From Bacillota bacterium (GTDB lineage: Bacteria; Bacillota; Clostridia; Christensenellales; UBA1242): 64,000 nt of DNA. The notes below the pieces were generated by a model, which was not told the origin of the DNA, made no database searches, and was given only the letters and a program-made list of their open reading frames with translations. Both the position numbers and the translations under genes were made by a program. Positions 1 to 8,070 of the stretch are shown here, piece after piece. The stretch's first letter is position 1. Every line of letters begins with the position of its first letter. Location: contig WRCD01000004.1 of NCBI GenBank assembly GCA_009784185.1, forward strand, positions 62,001 through 126,000, written 5' to 3'.

Positions 1-121
1 AGCCGCAATGTACTTTAGCGCCCACCGTTTACCCAATCCTGCTGCCGAAGTTTTTGACAACGTATTAATTGAAGCGGGCTATGATTTACAAGAAATTAAT
101 AATTTTATCAAATCTGTTTAA
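1..121 (+). CDS. C-terminal end of an unrecognised protein (partial)
   Basis: An open frame enters from the left edge and stops with TAA at 119-121, giving the last 39 residues of a protein that ends NNFIKSV. I do not recognise the family from this fragment. It lies 9 bp before the polysaccharide deacetylase on the same strand, so the two are probably co-transcribed, and no separate ribosome binding site is evident for the second gene. Confidence 0.6.
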   Translation, partial: AAMYFSAHRLPNPAAEVFDNVLIEAGYDLQEINNFIKSV

Positions 122-130
122 ACTAAAGCC

Positions 131-976
131 ATGATTAAACAATTTACAGCTTTAGTTTTTCTGTTGGCGTTTGTGTTTCTTTGCCCATGTACGGGCAATA
201 AGTCTGTTAACGCAGAAAACGCCCCGCAGGATTACATTGCCCTGCCTATTGTAATGTACCATAGCATATCCAACCAGCGCCCGGGCAAGTTCAGCCTGAC
301 TCCGGCTCAGCTTGAAAAAGATTTTGTGCATATAAAGCAAAACGGCTACACCACAATTGTTGCAGCCGACCTTATTGCATATCAAAAGGGTGTGCCGCTG
401 CCGGAAAAGCCTATCATGCTTACATTTGACGACGGATATATGAACAACTTTTACAATGTGTTTCCGCTCCTGCAAAAATACGACCTGAAGTGTATTATGT
501 CAATTGTCGGTATCCTTACCGATGCCAACTATATCTCAGACGGCACGCCCAACCTTTCCTGGGCGCATATGACATATGAGCAGATACGTGAAGCAAACGA
601 CAGCGGCCTGGTTGAAATCCAGAACCACACATATAATCTGCACAGTTACGGCAAGGGCCGCAGGGGGCTGGCTATAAACCGCGGTGAAGACGCAGAAAAA
701 TACAAAGCCATGCTAAAAGATGATTTATTAAAACTTAACAACAAATTGTACGAGCGCTCGGGCGTAAAATGCACCGCTATTGCCTACCCTTACGGGAGCT
801 ATTGCAAAGAGGCAATTGAGGCAGCAAAAGAAATTGGCTTAAAAGCCGGCTTTACCTGCATAGAAGGCGTAAACAAAATTACGCCCGAAACCGACTTTTT
901 TCAATTAAAACGCTGCAACCGCCCGGCAGGCATCAGCAGCGAAAAGTTTTTTAGTAAGTTACAGCACATAAAATAA
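131..976 (+). CDS. Secreted polysaccharide deacetylase (NodB domain, CE4)
   Basis: 281 residues. An N-terminal hydrophobic segment (about residues 5-22), with a Cys at its end, looks like an export signal. The NodB fold is marked by IVMYHSIS near residue 40, the catalytic/metal motif TFDDG near residue 99, the zinc motif HTYNLH near residue 166 and YPYG near residue 222. CE4 enzymes remove N- or O-acetyl groups from cell-wall peptidoglycan or other polysaccharides outside the cell. It follows an unknown partial gene by 9 bp. Its last 18 bp overlap the convergent hemolysin III-type gene. The substrate cannot be told from sequence. Confidence 0.88.
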   Translation: MIKQFTALVFLLAFVFLCPCTGNKSVNAENAPQDYIALPIVMYHSISNQRPGKFSLTPAQLEKDFVHIKQNGYTTIVAADLIAYQKGVPLPEKPIMLTFDDGYMNNFYNVFPLLQKYDLKCIMSIVGILTDANYISDGTPNLSWAHMTYEQIREANDSGLVEIQNHTYNLHSYGKGRRGLAINRGEDAEKYKAMLKDDLLKLNNKLYERSGVKCTAIAYPYGSYCKEAIEAAKEIGLKAGFTCIEGVNKITPETDFFQLKRCNRPAGISSEKFFSKLQHIK

Positions 977-1615
977 AATTGCTAAATACTGCACTATTGT
1001 GCCCGCAAGTACAAACAGATGCCAGATGCTATGCAGATATCTGGTTTTCTTTCCGAATCCGTAAAACATAATTCCAGCAATAAGGCATCCGCTTCCAATC
1101 AGCATTAAAAACACGCCCCAAGGCGCAATGCGCTCAATAAGCGGCACAACCGCCGCAAGAATTCCTAATGCTAAAAAAGCATAACAAATATCCGCAAATT
1201 TGCGGTATTTTTTCAGGTCTATAGACTTTAAGGTAACCCCTATGCCTGCTACAATCCACGCAAAAGCAAACAGAACATACCCCAGCCACATATCCCCAAG
1301 CGTGATAAGCGTATACGGTGCGTATGTACCCGCCATAAGCACAAAAATTGAGCAATGGTCCATTACTCTGAAAAACCGCTTAGCGTTGTTTTGCGGCAAA
1401 ACATGATAGACCGTGGAATTTACATATTGCAATATAAGGGTAACTCCGTAAATGACCATTGCAACAATTGCTATAGCCGACACATTTGCGGCTGCCATAA
1501 TTCCAAAAACCAGCGCAGTCACGGCAAAAAACACGCCCAACAGATGACTCACCCAGTTTATGGCATCTTCGGTTTTTGTGTACGGATGCAGTTCAATTTT
1601 TTCTAATTGCCGCAT
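959..1615 (-). CDS. Hemolysin III / PAQR-family membrane protein
   Basis: About 218 residues with seven hydrophobic segments. Family signs are the early HLLG motif, NSTVYHVL, a MDHCSIFVLMAGTYAPYTL segment and a late SIWHLFVLAGT, placing the conserved His residues as in YqfA/hemolysin III proteins. I start it at ATG 1615 because AAAGGAG lies 6 nt upstream; an upstream TTG (1636) would lie before that ribosome binding site. It sits 11 bp after the 181-residue gene and probably shares its transcript. The cellular role of bacterial PAQR proteins is poorly defined, and the hemolysin name is historical. Confidence 0.87.
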   Translation of the reverse strand: MRQLEKIELHPYTKTEDAINWVSHLLGVFFAVTALVFGIMAAANVSAIAIVAMVIYGVTLILQYVNSTVYHVLPQNNAKRFFRVMDHCSIFVLMAGTYAPYTLITLGDMWLGYVLFAFAWIVAGIGVTLKSIDLKKYRKFADICYAFLALGILAAVVPLIERIAPWGVFLMLIGSGCLIAGIMFYGFGKKTRYLHSIWHLFVLAGTIVQYLAILFYVL

Positions 1616-1626
1616 GCCATGCTCCT

Positions 1627-2172
1627 TTAATCCCAAATTTCTTTCATTAAATCAGCAACTGTATAATATATGCCCTTGGGCCGCCAGCCCAGACTAAGAC
1701 GCTTATTAATTTCCTGTGCCGCGGTTATTGTTGCAGTAATATCGGCATCATTCAGTTTTACCGAACCTTTCACGTTTACAATTACGGGCTCTTTTTCTCT
1801 CAGGTCAACAATATAAAACGGAACTTCATTCAATTTTGTTCTGGGCCCGTATTTTTTTACATAACTCATTGTCCAATGCGTGTTGTCGCCCCATATGCGC
1901 TTGTCTTTAGTTAATACTATTTTAATCGGACGCTCAATCCAGCTTTTGCTCATGCCCTCTACGCGCTCTTTGGCCTCATCAATACCAAACTCCTTGCGTG
2001 CGCCAAGCAAAGCCCACTGGTACCCCACTTTCTCGGACAACTCGTATATCTTTTGCGTACTCTTGCTTACGGCCGCTATATGCTTAACTTCAATATCCAC
2101 AAGTTTAGTATTTACAACTGAGGCATACTTTTTACCGGTAGCCTCTAAATTTATAATAGAATAGCCCGACAT
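1627..2172 (-). CDS. Hypothetical protein, 181 aa
   Basis: A well-formed gene with AAGGAG before the ATG and a promoter upstream (2214-2243). The product is soluble, without signal peptide or membrane segments. I do not recognise a family. The N-terminus (GYSIINLEATGKKYASVVNT) and the C-terminal part (SLGWRPKGIYYTVADLMKEIWD) look well structured, but nothing indicates an activity. It is the first gene of a two-gene unit with the hemolysin III-type protein. Confidence 0.7.
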   Translation of the reverse strand: MSGYSIINLEATGKKYASVVNTKLVDIEVKHIAAVSKSTQKIYELSEKVGYQWALLGARKEFGIDEAKERVEGMSKSWIERPIKIVLTKDKRIWGDNTHWTMSYVKKYGPRTKLNEVPFYIVDLREKEPVIVNVKGSVKLNDADITATITAAQEINKRLSLGWRPKGIYYTVADLMKEIWD

Positions 2173-2213
2173 GACTTCTCCTTAAAACAATTATCAATTA
2201 TGGTACTATTGTT

Positions 2214-2243
2214 AGTATAGCACAAAACACATACAAACTCCAA
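2214..2243 (-). promoter_or_regulatory. Sigma-A promoter for the 1627-2172 gene
   Basis: On the minus strand a TTGGAG -35 box and a TATACT -10 box are separated by 18 nt, about 40 nt upstream of the ATG at 2172. Confidence 0.5.
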
Positions 2244-2279
2244 CAAAAAAACACCTGCTGAAAAGCGCTTATACAATAA

Positions 2280-2462
2280 AATTCCCCTCTAAGATAGAGG
2301 GATGGATGCCAAAGACACGCCCGAACAAAATTCCCCTTTGCCACGCGAAGGGGTGGATGCCGAAGGCAGACGGGGTAGCCGCTTGCGGGGCAAGCGCAAG
2401 AACTTAATTTTTCACATACCCCGCCCCTGACGGGGCACCCACAATATCCTAAAGGGGAATTT
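2280..2462. repeat. Family A repeat cluster, inverted arrangement
   Basis: This fills most of the 311-bp gap between the genes ending at 2484 and starting at 2172. Two plus-oriented family A units (from 2280 and from 2329) are followed by one in the opposite orientation ending at 2462. Each begins AATTCCCC and carries the GACGGGGT/CGGGGT arm. I see no gene in the gap. Confidence 0.85.
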
Positions 2463-2483
2463 TTTACAATGCTAAGTTATATT

Positions 2484-3362
2484 TTATAATTTATAATTGT
2501 TAAAGTGTCCCATAATTGCTTTTGATGATTCGGATTTTATTGCACACTCGCCTTTCTTTTCTCTCCAGCAGCTTTTGTTGCAATCCCTGCATAAAGACAG
2601 GTACAAAAGCTCCTGATTGTTCTGCTTAAACAGCCGCCTGTATTCCGCATTTGTCCATTTGTAAACCGGCCGCTTGTGGTCACACAAAAATGCAATGCTG
2701 CTTCTGCCCGATTTCCAGTACTCGCGCTCATTTTGAATCATCTTGCGTTCCTGCTCGGGCGTTATGTATTTTCCGAATTTAAAGAACTTTGGTTTGTTGT
2801 AAAACTTAAACAGCTGCTTATTAATTTGTGCGCATAGCCACAGCACATCCTCTGTTACCAGAAACGCAAACAGATTGTCGTCATTAAAGTTGGTGTTGTA
2901 ATCATCGTTTTCTTTATGCACAAGATGAATTTTAAACAGCGCCTCCCGCAATGCCCGCAGCAGCTTAACCAGTTTCGGGTCAAGAAAGAAATATCCGTCG
3001 GTAATAATTTCGTGTATCTCACCCGAGCGCTTTTGCAGCTCCGCACGGTCAGCAAGGATTTTACTGAAACTAATCTGAGTGTCAAAATATGATGTTTTGG
3101 TTTTTATGCTGCAATGAGCCGGCGCAGGAGCAAAGTCTCTGTCAAAAAAGTCGGCAATAAAAACACGGATTCTGCCATATACGGTAATTTTATCTTTTAT
3201 AAAACTTTCACGCGCTTTGTTGCGGGTTTCCTTGTTTCTTAGCAGCATACCAAAATACCAGGTTACAAAACCACCGCCTATAACCACAATAATGGTAGTT
3301 AGGTCAACTTCCAGCCCAAAAATGGGAACCGTACTTGACAACAATAATGAAATTATACTCAT
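2484..3362 (-). CDS. Unknown membrane-anchored protein with a cysteine cluster, leaderless
   Basis: 292 residues from ATG 3362. A hydrophobic N-terminal region (two segments in about residues 1-40) is followed by a soluble domain and a C-terminal cluster CRDCNKSCWREKKGEC suggestive of metal binding. An open frame continues upstream to 3431, but that part is family A repeat sequence, and a perfect promoter ends 6 nt before ATG 3362. The mRNA would therefore begin at or next to the start codon, and no Shine-Dalgarno sequence is present. I do not recognise a family. Confidence 0.72.
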   Translation of the reverse strand: MSIISLLLSSTVPIFGLEVDLTTIIVVIGGGFVTWYFGMLLRNKETRNKARESFIKDKITVYGRIRVFIADFFDRDFAPAPAHCSIKTKTSYFDTQISFSKILADRAELQKRSGEIHEIITDGYFFLDPKLVKLLRALREALFKIHLVHKENDDYNTNFNDDNLFAFLVTEDVLWLCAQINKQLFKFYNKPKFFKFGKYITPEQERKMIQNEREYWKSGRSSIAFLCDHKRPVYKWTNAEYRRLFKQNNQELLYLSLCRDCNKSCWREKKGECAIKSESSKAIMGHFNNYKL

Positions 3363-3368
3363 GTGTAC

Positions 3369-3397
3369 ATTATAATCCATTTTTAATAAATTGTCAA
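3369..3397 (-). promoter_or_regulatory. Perfect-consensus promoter, -10 six nt before ATG
   Basis: TTGACA, 17-nt spacer, TATAAT on the minus strand, then GTACAC and the ATG at 3362. The spacing implies a leaderless transcript. Confidence 0.85.
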
Positions 3398-3404
3398 TAG
3401 CTAA

Positions 3405-3456
3405 AATTCCCCTTTTCTGAAGGGGTGGCACGCTTCAGCGTGACGGGGTAGCCGAC
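3405..3456 (+). repeat. Family A repeat
   Basis: It starts AATTCCCCTTTTCTGAAGGGG, then a CACGCT/AGCGTG stem and GACGGGGT. It provides the upstream in-frame extension of the 2484-3362 gene. Confidence 0.85.
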
Positions 3457-3467
3457 ACCGAAGGTGG

Positions 3468-3498
3468 CGTAAAATAAAAAGGCGCCAACTGGCGCCTT
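3468..3498 (-). terminator. Rho-independent terminator after the phage gene set
   Basis: On the minus strand an 8-bp stem (AAGGCGCC, AGTT loop, GGCGCCTT) is followed by TTTATTTT. It closes the transcript that ends with the holin gene. Confidence 0.85.
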
Positions 3499-3507
3499 AA
3501 ATTCAAG

Positions 3508-3744
3508 CTACTCGTCTTCGTTTTCGTCTGAGGCCGGCTCATCTGTTAAATGCGGGCGGGTTACAAAGCCAAGCAGCACAAGGCAGCTTAGCACGGCATT
3601 AACCGCCGTCATGTAAATTTCCTCGCTTATAACATAGCCAAACGCCCTGCCTATTGCCTGCGCTATTAAAAACAGCGCACTAAACAGACTCATTAAAAAA
3701 CCGTAGTTAGATAGCTTTGCCTTTAAATTCGGGTTCAGTTTCAT
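3508..3744 (-). CDS. Phage holin
   Basis: 78 residues from ATG 3744, chosen because GGAGGTGA lies 5 nt upstream; the first in-frame ATG (3759) falls before that site. Two membrane segments (about residues 14-36 and 44-63), a short charged N-terminus (MKLNPNLKAKL) and an acidic tail (DEPASDENEDE) resemble the phi LC3 / Phage_holin_1 group. Holins form membrane lesions that release endolysin at the end of a lytic cycle. It is the last gene of the virion set and is followed by a terminator. No endolysin is next to it; the nearest candidate is the amidase at 55679-56641. Confidence 0.75.
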   Translation of the reverse strand: MKLNPNLKAKLSNYGFLMSLFSALFLIAQAIGRAFGYVISEEIYMTAVNAVLSCLVLLGFVTRPHLTDEPASDENEDE

Positions 3745-3822
3745 ATTCCTCACCTCCATTTTTTGGTAAAATGCAGGGGATTAAAAAACCGACTAGATAC
3801 AGAATTGAGTCATGGATACACC

Positions 3823-3935
3823 TGTCATTGCGAGACCCGCTTCTTGCCACTTCAAACGAAGCAATCCCAACGATAGGAATTCTACCAAGGGGTTTGCTTC
3901 GTTTGCTGGCTTTGCTGGAGCGACTCGCAAAGACA
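3823..3935. repeat. Family B palindromic repeat, complete
   Basis: A 113-bp imperfect palindrome that begins TGTCATTGCGAGAC, carries GAAGCAATCCC and its complement around a central ATAGGAATTCTA, and ends CTCGCAAAGACA. It lies between the holin and the coiled-coil gene. Confidence 0.88.
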
Positions 3936-3940
3936 AAAAA

Positions 3941-4906
3941 TCAACTTTCTCTTAAATTCAGCCGGCTGATTAATGTTTCAAAATGCCGGCCGAGTTCTCG
4001 CCTCAAGTCCTGGCTCGTCAGCGCAAAACTTAAAGCATCCTGTTTACCGAAACTGTTTAAATAATCATACGCAGCCTGCATCTTTTCCTGCCTGGCAGCA
4101 TCCGCAAAATAGTCTGCCGTGCTGCTGCTTTGAATTTTAGCATAATCGCTCATGCGCTTCATTAAATCCTGCTGCTGATTTCTTAACATAGTTTCTTCCT
4201 GACGGGCAATAGTGTTGTTGTATTTAATAATATCCTGATTTTTCTTTTCTGCATCCGTAGTCAGCTTCCCAATCTTATCCTGCAATTTGGCCGCATACGC
4301 AATGTCAAACGCAGCCAGCGCCGCTTCTTTTTGCGATTCCAGCACTGCCGCACTCTGTCTGATATTATCGGTTTCCTGAATTAAATTCTGCCGGATACTG
4401 TCCAGTTCCCGCAGCTTGTTAAATTCGTTTTTGTTTAAACTGTTTTCCAATATGCTGGAGCGAGCCAAACCTCTGGACAGCATATTGTCCTTAATAGTGC
4501 TTACATTAGAGCCATATCCGGCTGCAGCCGCCGCCTCTTTTGCTTCAGCAGTCTGAATTGCCTTTATTTCCCGGTCATCCAGCCGCTGCTGTTGTTTGGC
4601 GGCATCGGCCTCAATTCTGGCTAAGCTCGTTTGTTTATATTCTTCCAGACTTTCCTGCCCAAGCGCAGTTATGTCATTCTTGTTTATGTCGGATATTTGC
4701 AGCCGCTCCAATTCAGGCACGCCTCTTGTATCAAACAGACCGCTGCCGAATTTGCTGTCAATCTGGCCGAATATTGCACCCAGTTCTTTTTCGGGTGCAG
4801 GCCTGCCCTCCAAGACCTTCAGGTCGGTTAAAGACGGCGGCGGCAGCTGTTCCTTGTTTTTTTTGCTCAGATTTTCAAAGGCCTGCTTTAAACTTACAAT
4901 TGCCAA
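3941..4906 (-). CDS. Coiled-coil virion protein (possible internal/ejection or tail protein)
   Basis: About 321 residues, rich in Gln, Lys, Glu and Ala, with long heptad-like stretches (about residues 95-135 and 155-275). I place the start at TTG 4906, where GGAGGG lies 8 nt upstream; an ATG at 4939 precedes that site. A central AAAAAGYGSNVSTIKDNML segment breaks the helices. Similar coiled-coil proteins near the tail genes of podoviruses are internal virion (ejection) or needle proteins, but I cannot assign one. A 137-bp AT-rich spacer separates it from the preceding gene. Confidence 0.65.
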   Translation of the reverse strand: MAIVSLKQAFENLSKKNKEQLPPPSLTDLKVLEGRPAPEKELGAIFGQIDSKFGSGLFDTRGVPELERLQISDINKNDITALGQESLEEYKQTSLARIEADAAKQQQRLDDREIKAIQTAEAKEAAAAAGYGSNVSTIKDNMLSRGLARSSILENSLNKNEFNKLRELDSIRQNLIQETDNIRQSAAVLESQKEAALAAFDIAYAAKLQDKIGKLTTDAEKKNQDIIKYNNTIARQEETMLRNQQQDLMKRMSDYAKIQSSSTADYFADAARQEKMQAAYDYLNSFGKQDALSFALTSQDLRRELGRHFETLISRLNLRES

Positions 4907-5076
4907 TTTGCTTCCCTCCTTCAAACTTTGCTTACGCAAAGAAATAAGAAATAAAAAATAAGAAATAAAAGTAAAGTTTGTATTTTTATTTTTTCTTTCT
5001 TCGTTTTTATTTTTTCTTTAAACTATATAAATAATGTCTTTTATTCCGTCTATGCACTAACTTTATCTCACTTTCT

Positions 5077-5517
5077 TTAAGCAATCTGCTCCTCCAACCG
5101 GCAGCCGCAGCCCACAACGCTAACCGAGAGATTGCTGATGCTAACATTTGACTGCCCGCCAAAGCCGCCAACTATTCGCAAAATGTTGTCTTTCCGGCCT
5201 AAAAATGCCCCGGAAAACACATTAAAACCGGGATTTACCGCTGATTCGGTTAAAATCGTCTTATCATTAACAGACAGCTGTATTTCGCAGTTTCCGCTAG
5301 CCAGTCCGCTGATAAAAATAAAAACAAATTGCCCTACCGGACACTTTACCGATACCTGCTTAATGTTGCCGGCCGGGTTCATTTGACCCGTAAGCTTAAC
5401 GTTTTGGGTTTGCATACCGGCAGCATTCATAAGTGGAATTTTGCTTAACCTGTCTAAATCTTCCTTTAGTTCCTGAACTGCAAATGCCACCGGCACTGTT
5501 TCCTCTTTTTCTTCCAT
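5077..5517 (-). CDS. Small virion-associated protein, 146 aa
   Basis: It has an AGGAG ribosome binding site and follows the tail hub gene by 8 bp. After a charged N-terminal helix (residues 1-25), the rest is predicted as beta-rich, with many Val, Ser and Gly residues (for example GGFGGQSNVSISNLSVSVVGCGC). Position just after the tail hub gene suggests a tail, decoration or fibre-like part. No homologue is recognised. Confidence 0.6.
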   Translation of the reverse strand: MEEKEETVPVAFAVQELKEDLDRLSKIPLMNAAGMQTQNVKLTGQMNPAGNIKQVSVKCPVGQFVFIFISGLASGNCEIQLSVNDKTILTESAVNPGFNVFSGAFLGRKDNILRIVGGFGGQSNVSISNLSVSVVGCGCRLEEQIA

Positions 5518-5525
5518 ATTCTCTC

Positions 5526-7001
5526 CTAAACCAGCAAAATGGTTGCCTGCGGGTTAGATATATTACATTCCTGCGTGTCCGAACTAAACTCCAAACTAAA
5601 TTTTTTAGCCGCCAGATTTAGTTTTACTCTTACGCCTTTGCCGCTGCCCTTAATTTCGTATTCTGTTGTTTTATCGTCGTGAGTCACCGCAAGCTTGCAA
5701 TCGTGTGACGATTGAAATACAATTTCTTTCAGCACTTTGTTTTTATCCGGATACCCCAGGTCGGTTAGCGGCGAACTCCACACTTTAACGGCCGGCTCAT
5801 TAAACAGCATACCGGAATTGTTTACCTCACCTATCGTGCTTGTCCGGCCGGTATTAAACCAGCAGAGTAATTTGTTAAAACTGCCGTCCTGAACGCTGAG
5901 CAGCCCGGCAATATCCGTACCTCTGAAAATACAATATTCTCCCGTGTTTAAGTCATACTCAATAAGAGCATTGTTTTTGTGGCCGGCATCTGATTCGCCT
6001 CCAACAACCTTGTCATCACCGTAATTAAGTCTGCACGAGAGATAATATTTGCCGTTGTGGTATTCTGCACCGGCATTGTCGTTCTGCGTCCCCTCAAAAA
6101 GCTTTTCAAATCCAAGTGTGCGCTTGTTTGTGCTGATTCCGTCAAAGGTATACAAACCGTCATAAGCAAGCCACACAATCCGGTTGCCGCAAAGCACTGC
6201 CGTGTTGGCATATATTTTGCCGCTGCTTACAAACAAGTGATTTACAGAAAAATCTGCTTGCGCCCCCCATGCCGACACCCTAGAAATTCCGTAATCACGC
6301 AATACATAAACATAGCCGTTAAAGCTGAACACTTTGTTAAGTCCGCCGCGCTCGTCTGCCATAGTTATATACCCTGCGCCCTGAGCACCAACGGTCCAGT
6401 TTACAGGGTCCAGTTCAGTGCTGAACCATAAAGTTTTTCTGTCGCCCCCAACGGTTGCAAACAGCCGTTCATTATGAATACACAAACTGGTTATAAACGG
6501 ACAGTTTAATACCGGCTGAGGCGCATTAAGCCCGTCCCATGTGTGCATGGCGTTTCCTGCCTCCGGCGGAGTTAAAATCATTACATCAGTGTTAGCCAGT
6601 CTGTAATTAATTGCCTGCGGACACGCCGTAAACGCTGTGTTAAGCTGCCCCACGTTTCCGGTGGGATTAAAAAGCCACGACCAGTACAGTTTTTTGGATT
6701 TAGTGAATATAAGCAGCACATACTCGTTCCGGTTATTTGCGGCAGAATATCTTTTAAAAAGCCAGAGTCTCTCTATGCCGCTATTGTCGGACAGATTAAT
6801 TTCCTGTGTAAACTTGGCAGTTTCTATTCCAAGCCCATTGGTCAGTGCACCCGACTTAAAACTGAAGTTGTATGTAAGGCGCGCAAAATTAATCGGCAGC
6901 AGATTCTCTTCTGTTTTCGTGTTTATGCCGTTTTTAAAGTGCGCCAGTTTCAGTTTAACTGTTTGCATGGGTTTAACCGGCAGCCTGTTTCTGTAAAACA
7001 T
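5526..7001 (-). CDS. Podovirus tail hub / tail tubular B-like protein
   Basis: About 491 residues. Repeated beta-rich blades such as HNERLFATVGGDRKTLWFST and FNGYVYVLRDYGISRVS, followed by AVLCGNRIVWLAYDGLYTFDG, resemble the propeller-like tail hub or DNA-stabilisation proteins of T7- and P22-like phages. The ATG at 7001 overlaps the stop of the connector gene (TAATG), indicating translational coupling; a GTG at 7010 is an alternative. It probably plugs or extends the portal-connector channel. The family assignment rests on architecture and gene order. Confidence 0.65.
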   Translation of the reverse strand: MFYRNRLPVKPMQTVKLKLAHFKNGINTKTEENLLPINFARLTYNFSFKSGALTNGLGIETAKFTQEINLSDNSGIERLWLFKRYSAANNRNEYVLLIFTKSKKLYWSWLFNPTGNVGQLNTAFTACPQAINYRLANTDVMILTPPEAGNAMHTWDGLNAPQPVLNCPFITSLCIHNERLFATVGGDRKTLWFSTELDPVNWTVGAQGAGYITMADERGGLNKVFSFNGYVYVLRDYGISRVSAWGAQADFSVNHLFVSSGKIYANTAVLCGNRIVWLAYDGLYTFDGISTNKRTLGFEKLFEGTQNDNAGAEYHNGKYYLSCRLNYGDDKVVGGESDAGHKNNALIEYDLNTGEYCIFRGTDIAGLLSVQDGSFNKLLCWFNTGRTSTIGEVNNSGMLFNEPAVKVWSSPLTDLGYPDKNKVLKEIVFQSSHDCKLAVTHDDKTTEYEIKGSGKGVRVKLNLAAKKFSLEFSSDTQECNISNPQATILLV

Positions 7002-7567
7002 TACGTCCACCGCCTTTTTGGCAAAGACACTTCCCGCCTGAGTTTTCTGGCGTTAAATAAATTCTGTTTAAACCTCTCTTCCCACATTCTGGCATCGTCT
7101 AATATTCCGTTCATAAACATAAACTCTGCCGAGATACCATAACTTATTGCGTCTAAACTAAGTTTGCCGCCGAAATTTGGGACGATGTCATTAAGCTCCG
7201 TCAGCACTTCAGGTGCATACGCATACTTTACGGTAACATCGGCTGCGCCCGACACTAAAGACAACCCATAAGTGTTGGATTTAAACTTTAATGTACTGCC
7301 ATCAGCCGCCGACACTTTAATTACTTCAATTACAGGTTTAGAAAAACTTGCATATTCAATCTCTCCGTTAACCGCCGCCAGTTTCTCAACCTCTATTAAA
7401 CTTAAATAGGCATACGCAATATCCTGGACAATCATGTTTAGTGCCCGTATAAGCGTTTCCAGTTCCTGTTTGCCGTCTTCGCCCGAACCGCCAAATTCCG
7501 TTCGTTCTAAAACTTGTTTTAGCTGCAAATTTTCAGCCGCTGCCTTAATAACTTCTAAAACCGTCAT
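7001..7567 (-). CDS. Head-tail connector / tail tubular A-like protein
   Basis: 188 residues with an AGGAGG ribosome binding site. The N-terminal helical part (residues 1-55) and the later ISAEFMFMNGILDDARMWEERFKQNL segment match the layout of T7 gp11-type adaptor proteins, which bridge portal and tail. It lies between the capsid block and the tail hub, as in podoviruses. The last codons, KRRWT, are from the region that overlaps the hub start. Confidence 0.65.
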   Translation of the reverse strand: MTVLEVIKAAAENLQLKQVLERTEFGGSGEDGKQELETLIRALNMIVQDIAYAYLSLIEVEKLAAVNGEIEYASFSKPVIEVIKVSAADGSTLKFKSNTYGLSLVSGAADVTVKYAYAPEVLTELNDIVPNFGGKLSLDAISYGISAEFMFMNGILDDARMWEERFKQNLFNARKLRREVSLPKRRWT

Positions 7568-7582
7568 AACTTCCTCCTTTTA

Positions 7583-7674
7583 TACACCCCGCCCCTTCCG
7601 GGGCACCCCTCTAACTTAGTCGTAAGACCCAGCCTACTGATTCTTGCAGAGCCGCGAGGCTCGTGAGGGGAATT
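7583..7674 (-). repeat. Family A repeat with an expanded first hairpin loop
   Basis: Read on the minus strand it opens AATTCCCCTC and closes GAGGGGTGCCCCGGAAGGGGCGGGGTG, but about 55 nt are inserted in the first loop. It forms the last 20 or so codons and stop of the 7611-7973 gene. Confidence 0.8.
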
Positions 7675-7973
7675 TTACCGAGGGCGTTCTCTATTGTGCT
7701 TTTAATGTTTTCTTTTTCAAGTTTTGCATTGCTTTCATCCATTTCTTTAATTAATTTATCAACATTCTCTTTGCGTGTACAATTTATATGAGTTATTGTG
7801 CCGGAATCAAGCCTGTTGTTTGGCACTATGCAGGCTAAGCTGTTAGGATACTGGCGGCTGTAATGCACCTCCAGCCTGCCCAAACCCGTGTTGTACACAA
7901 CATAATAGTTCGGGTCAATTTCTTTCAGCCTGCTGCAAATGTCATGCACATCGTTGTTGATTTTAATTAACAT
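7611..7973 (-). CDS. Small phage protein, 120 aa, with a repeat-derived C-terminus
   Basis: It sits between capsid and connector genes and has an AGGAG ribosome binding site. The body (residues 1-99) is a compact alpha/beta protein with the pattern DVHDICSRLKEIDPNYYVVYN and a C-terminal coiled coil (KLIKEMDESNAKLEKE). I recall similar proteins beside capsid genes of Clostridia phages, but the role is unknown to me. The last 21 residues, from KIPLT on, are encoded by a family A repeat, so the original C-terminus was replaced or extended. Confidence 0.6.
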   Translation of the reverse strand: MLIKINNDVHDICSRLKEIDPNYYVVYNTGLGRLEVHYSRQYPNSLACIVPNNRLDSGTITHINCTRKENVDKLIKEMDESNAKLEKENIKSTIENALGKIPLTSLAALQESVGWVLRLS

Positions 7974-7993
7974 ATATTGCTCCTTATTACTTA

Positions 7994-8058
7994 AATTCCC
8001 CTTTAAGAGTATGGGGAGAGGATGCGAAGGCTTCGCATCCCATCCCTCCGGAGGAATT
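7994..8058 (+). repeat. Family A repeat, degenerate
   Basis: It runs from AATTCCCCTTTAAGAGTATGGGG through a strong GGATGCGAAGGCTTCGCATCC hairpin to GGAGGAATT, in the gap between the second capsid gene and the small phage gene. Confidence 0.7.
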
Positions 8059-8070
8059 ATATTGTTGTAA

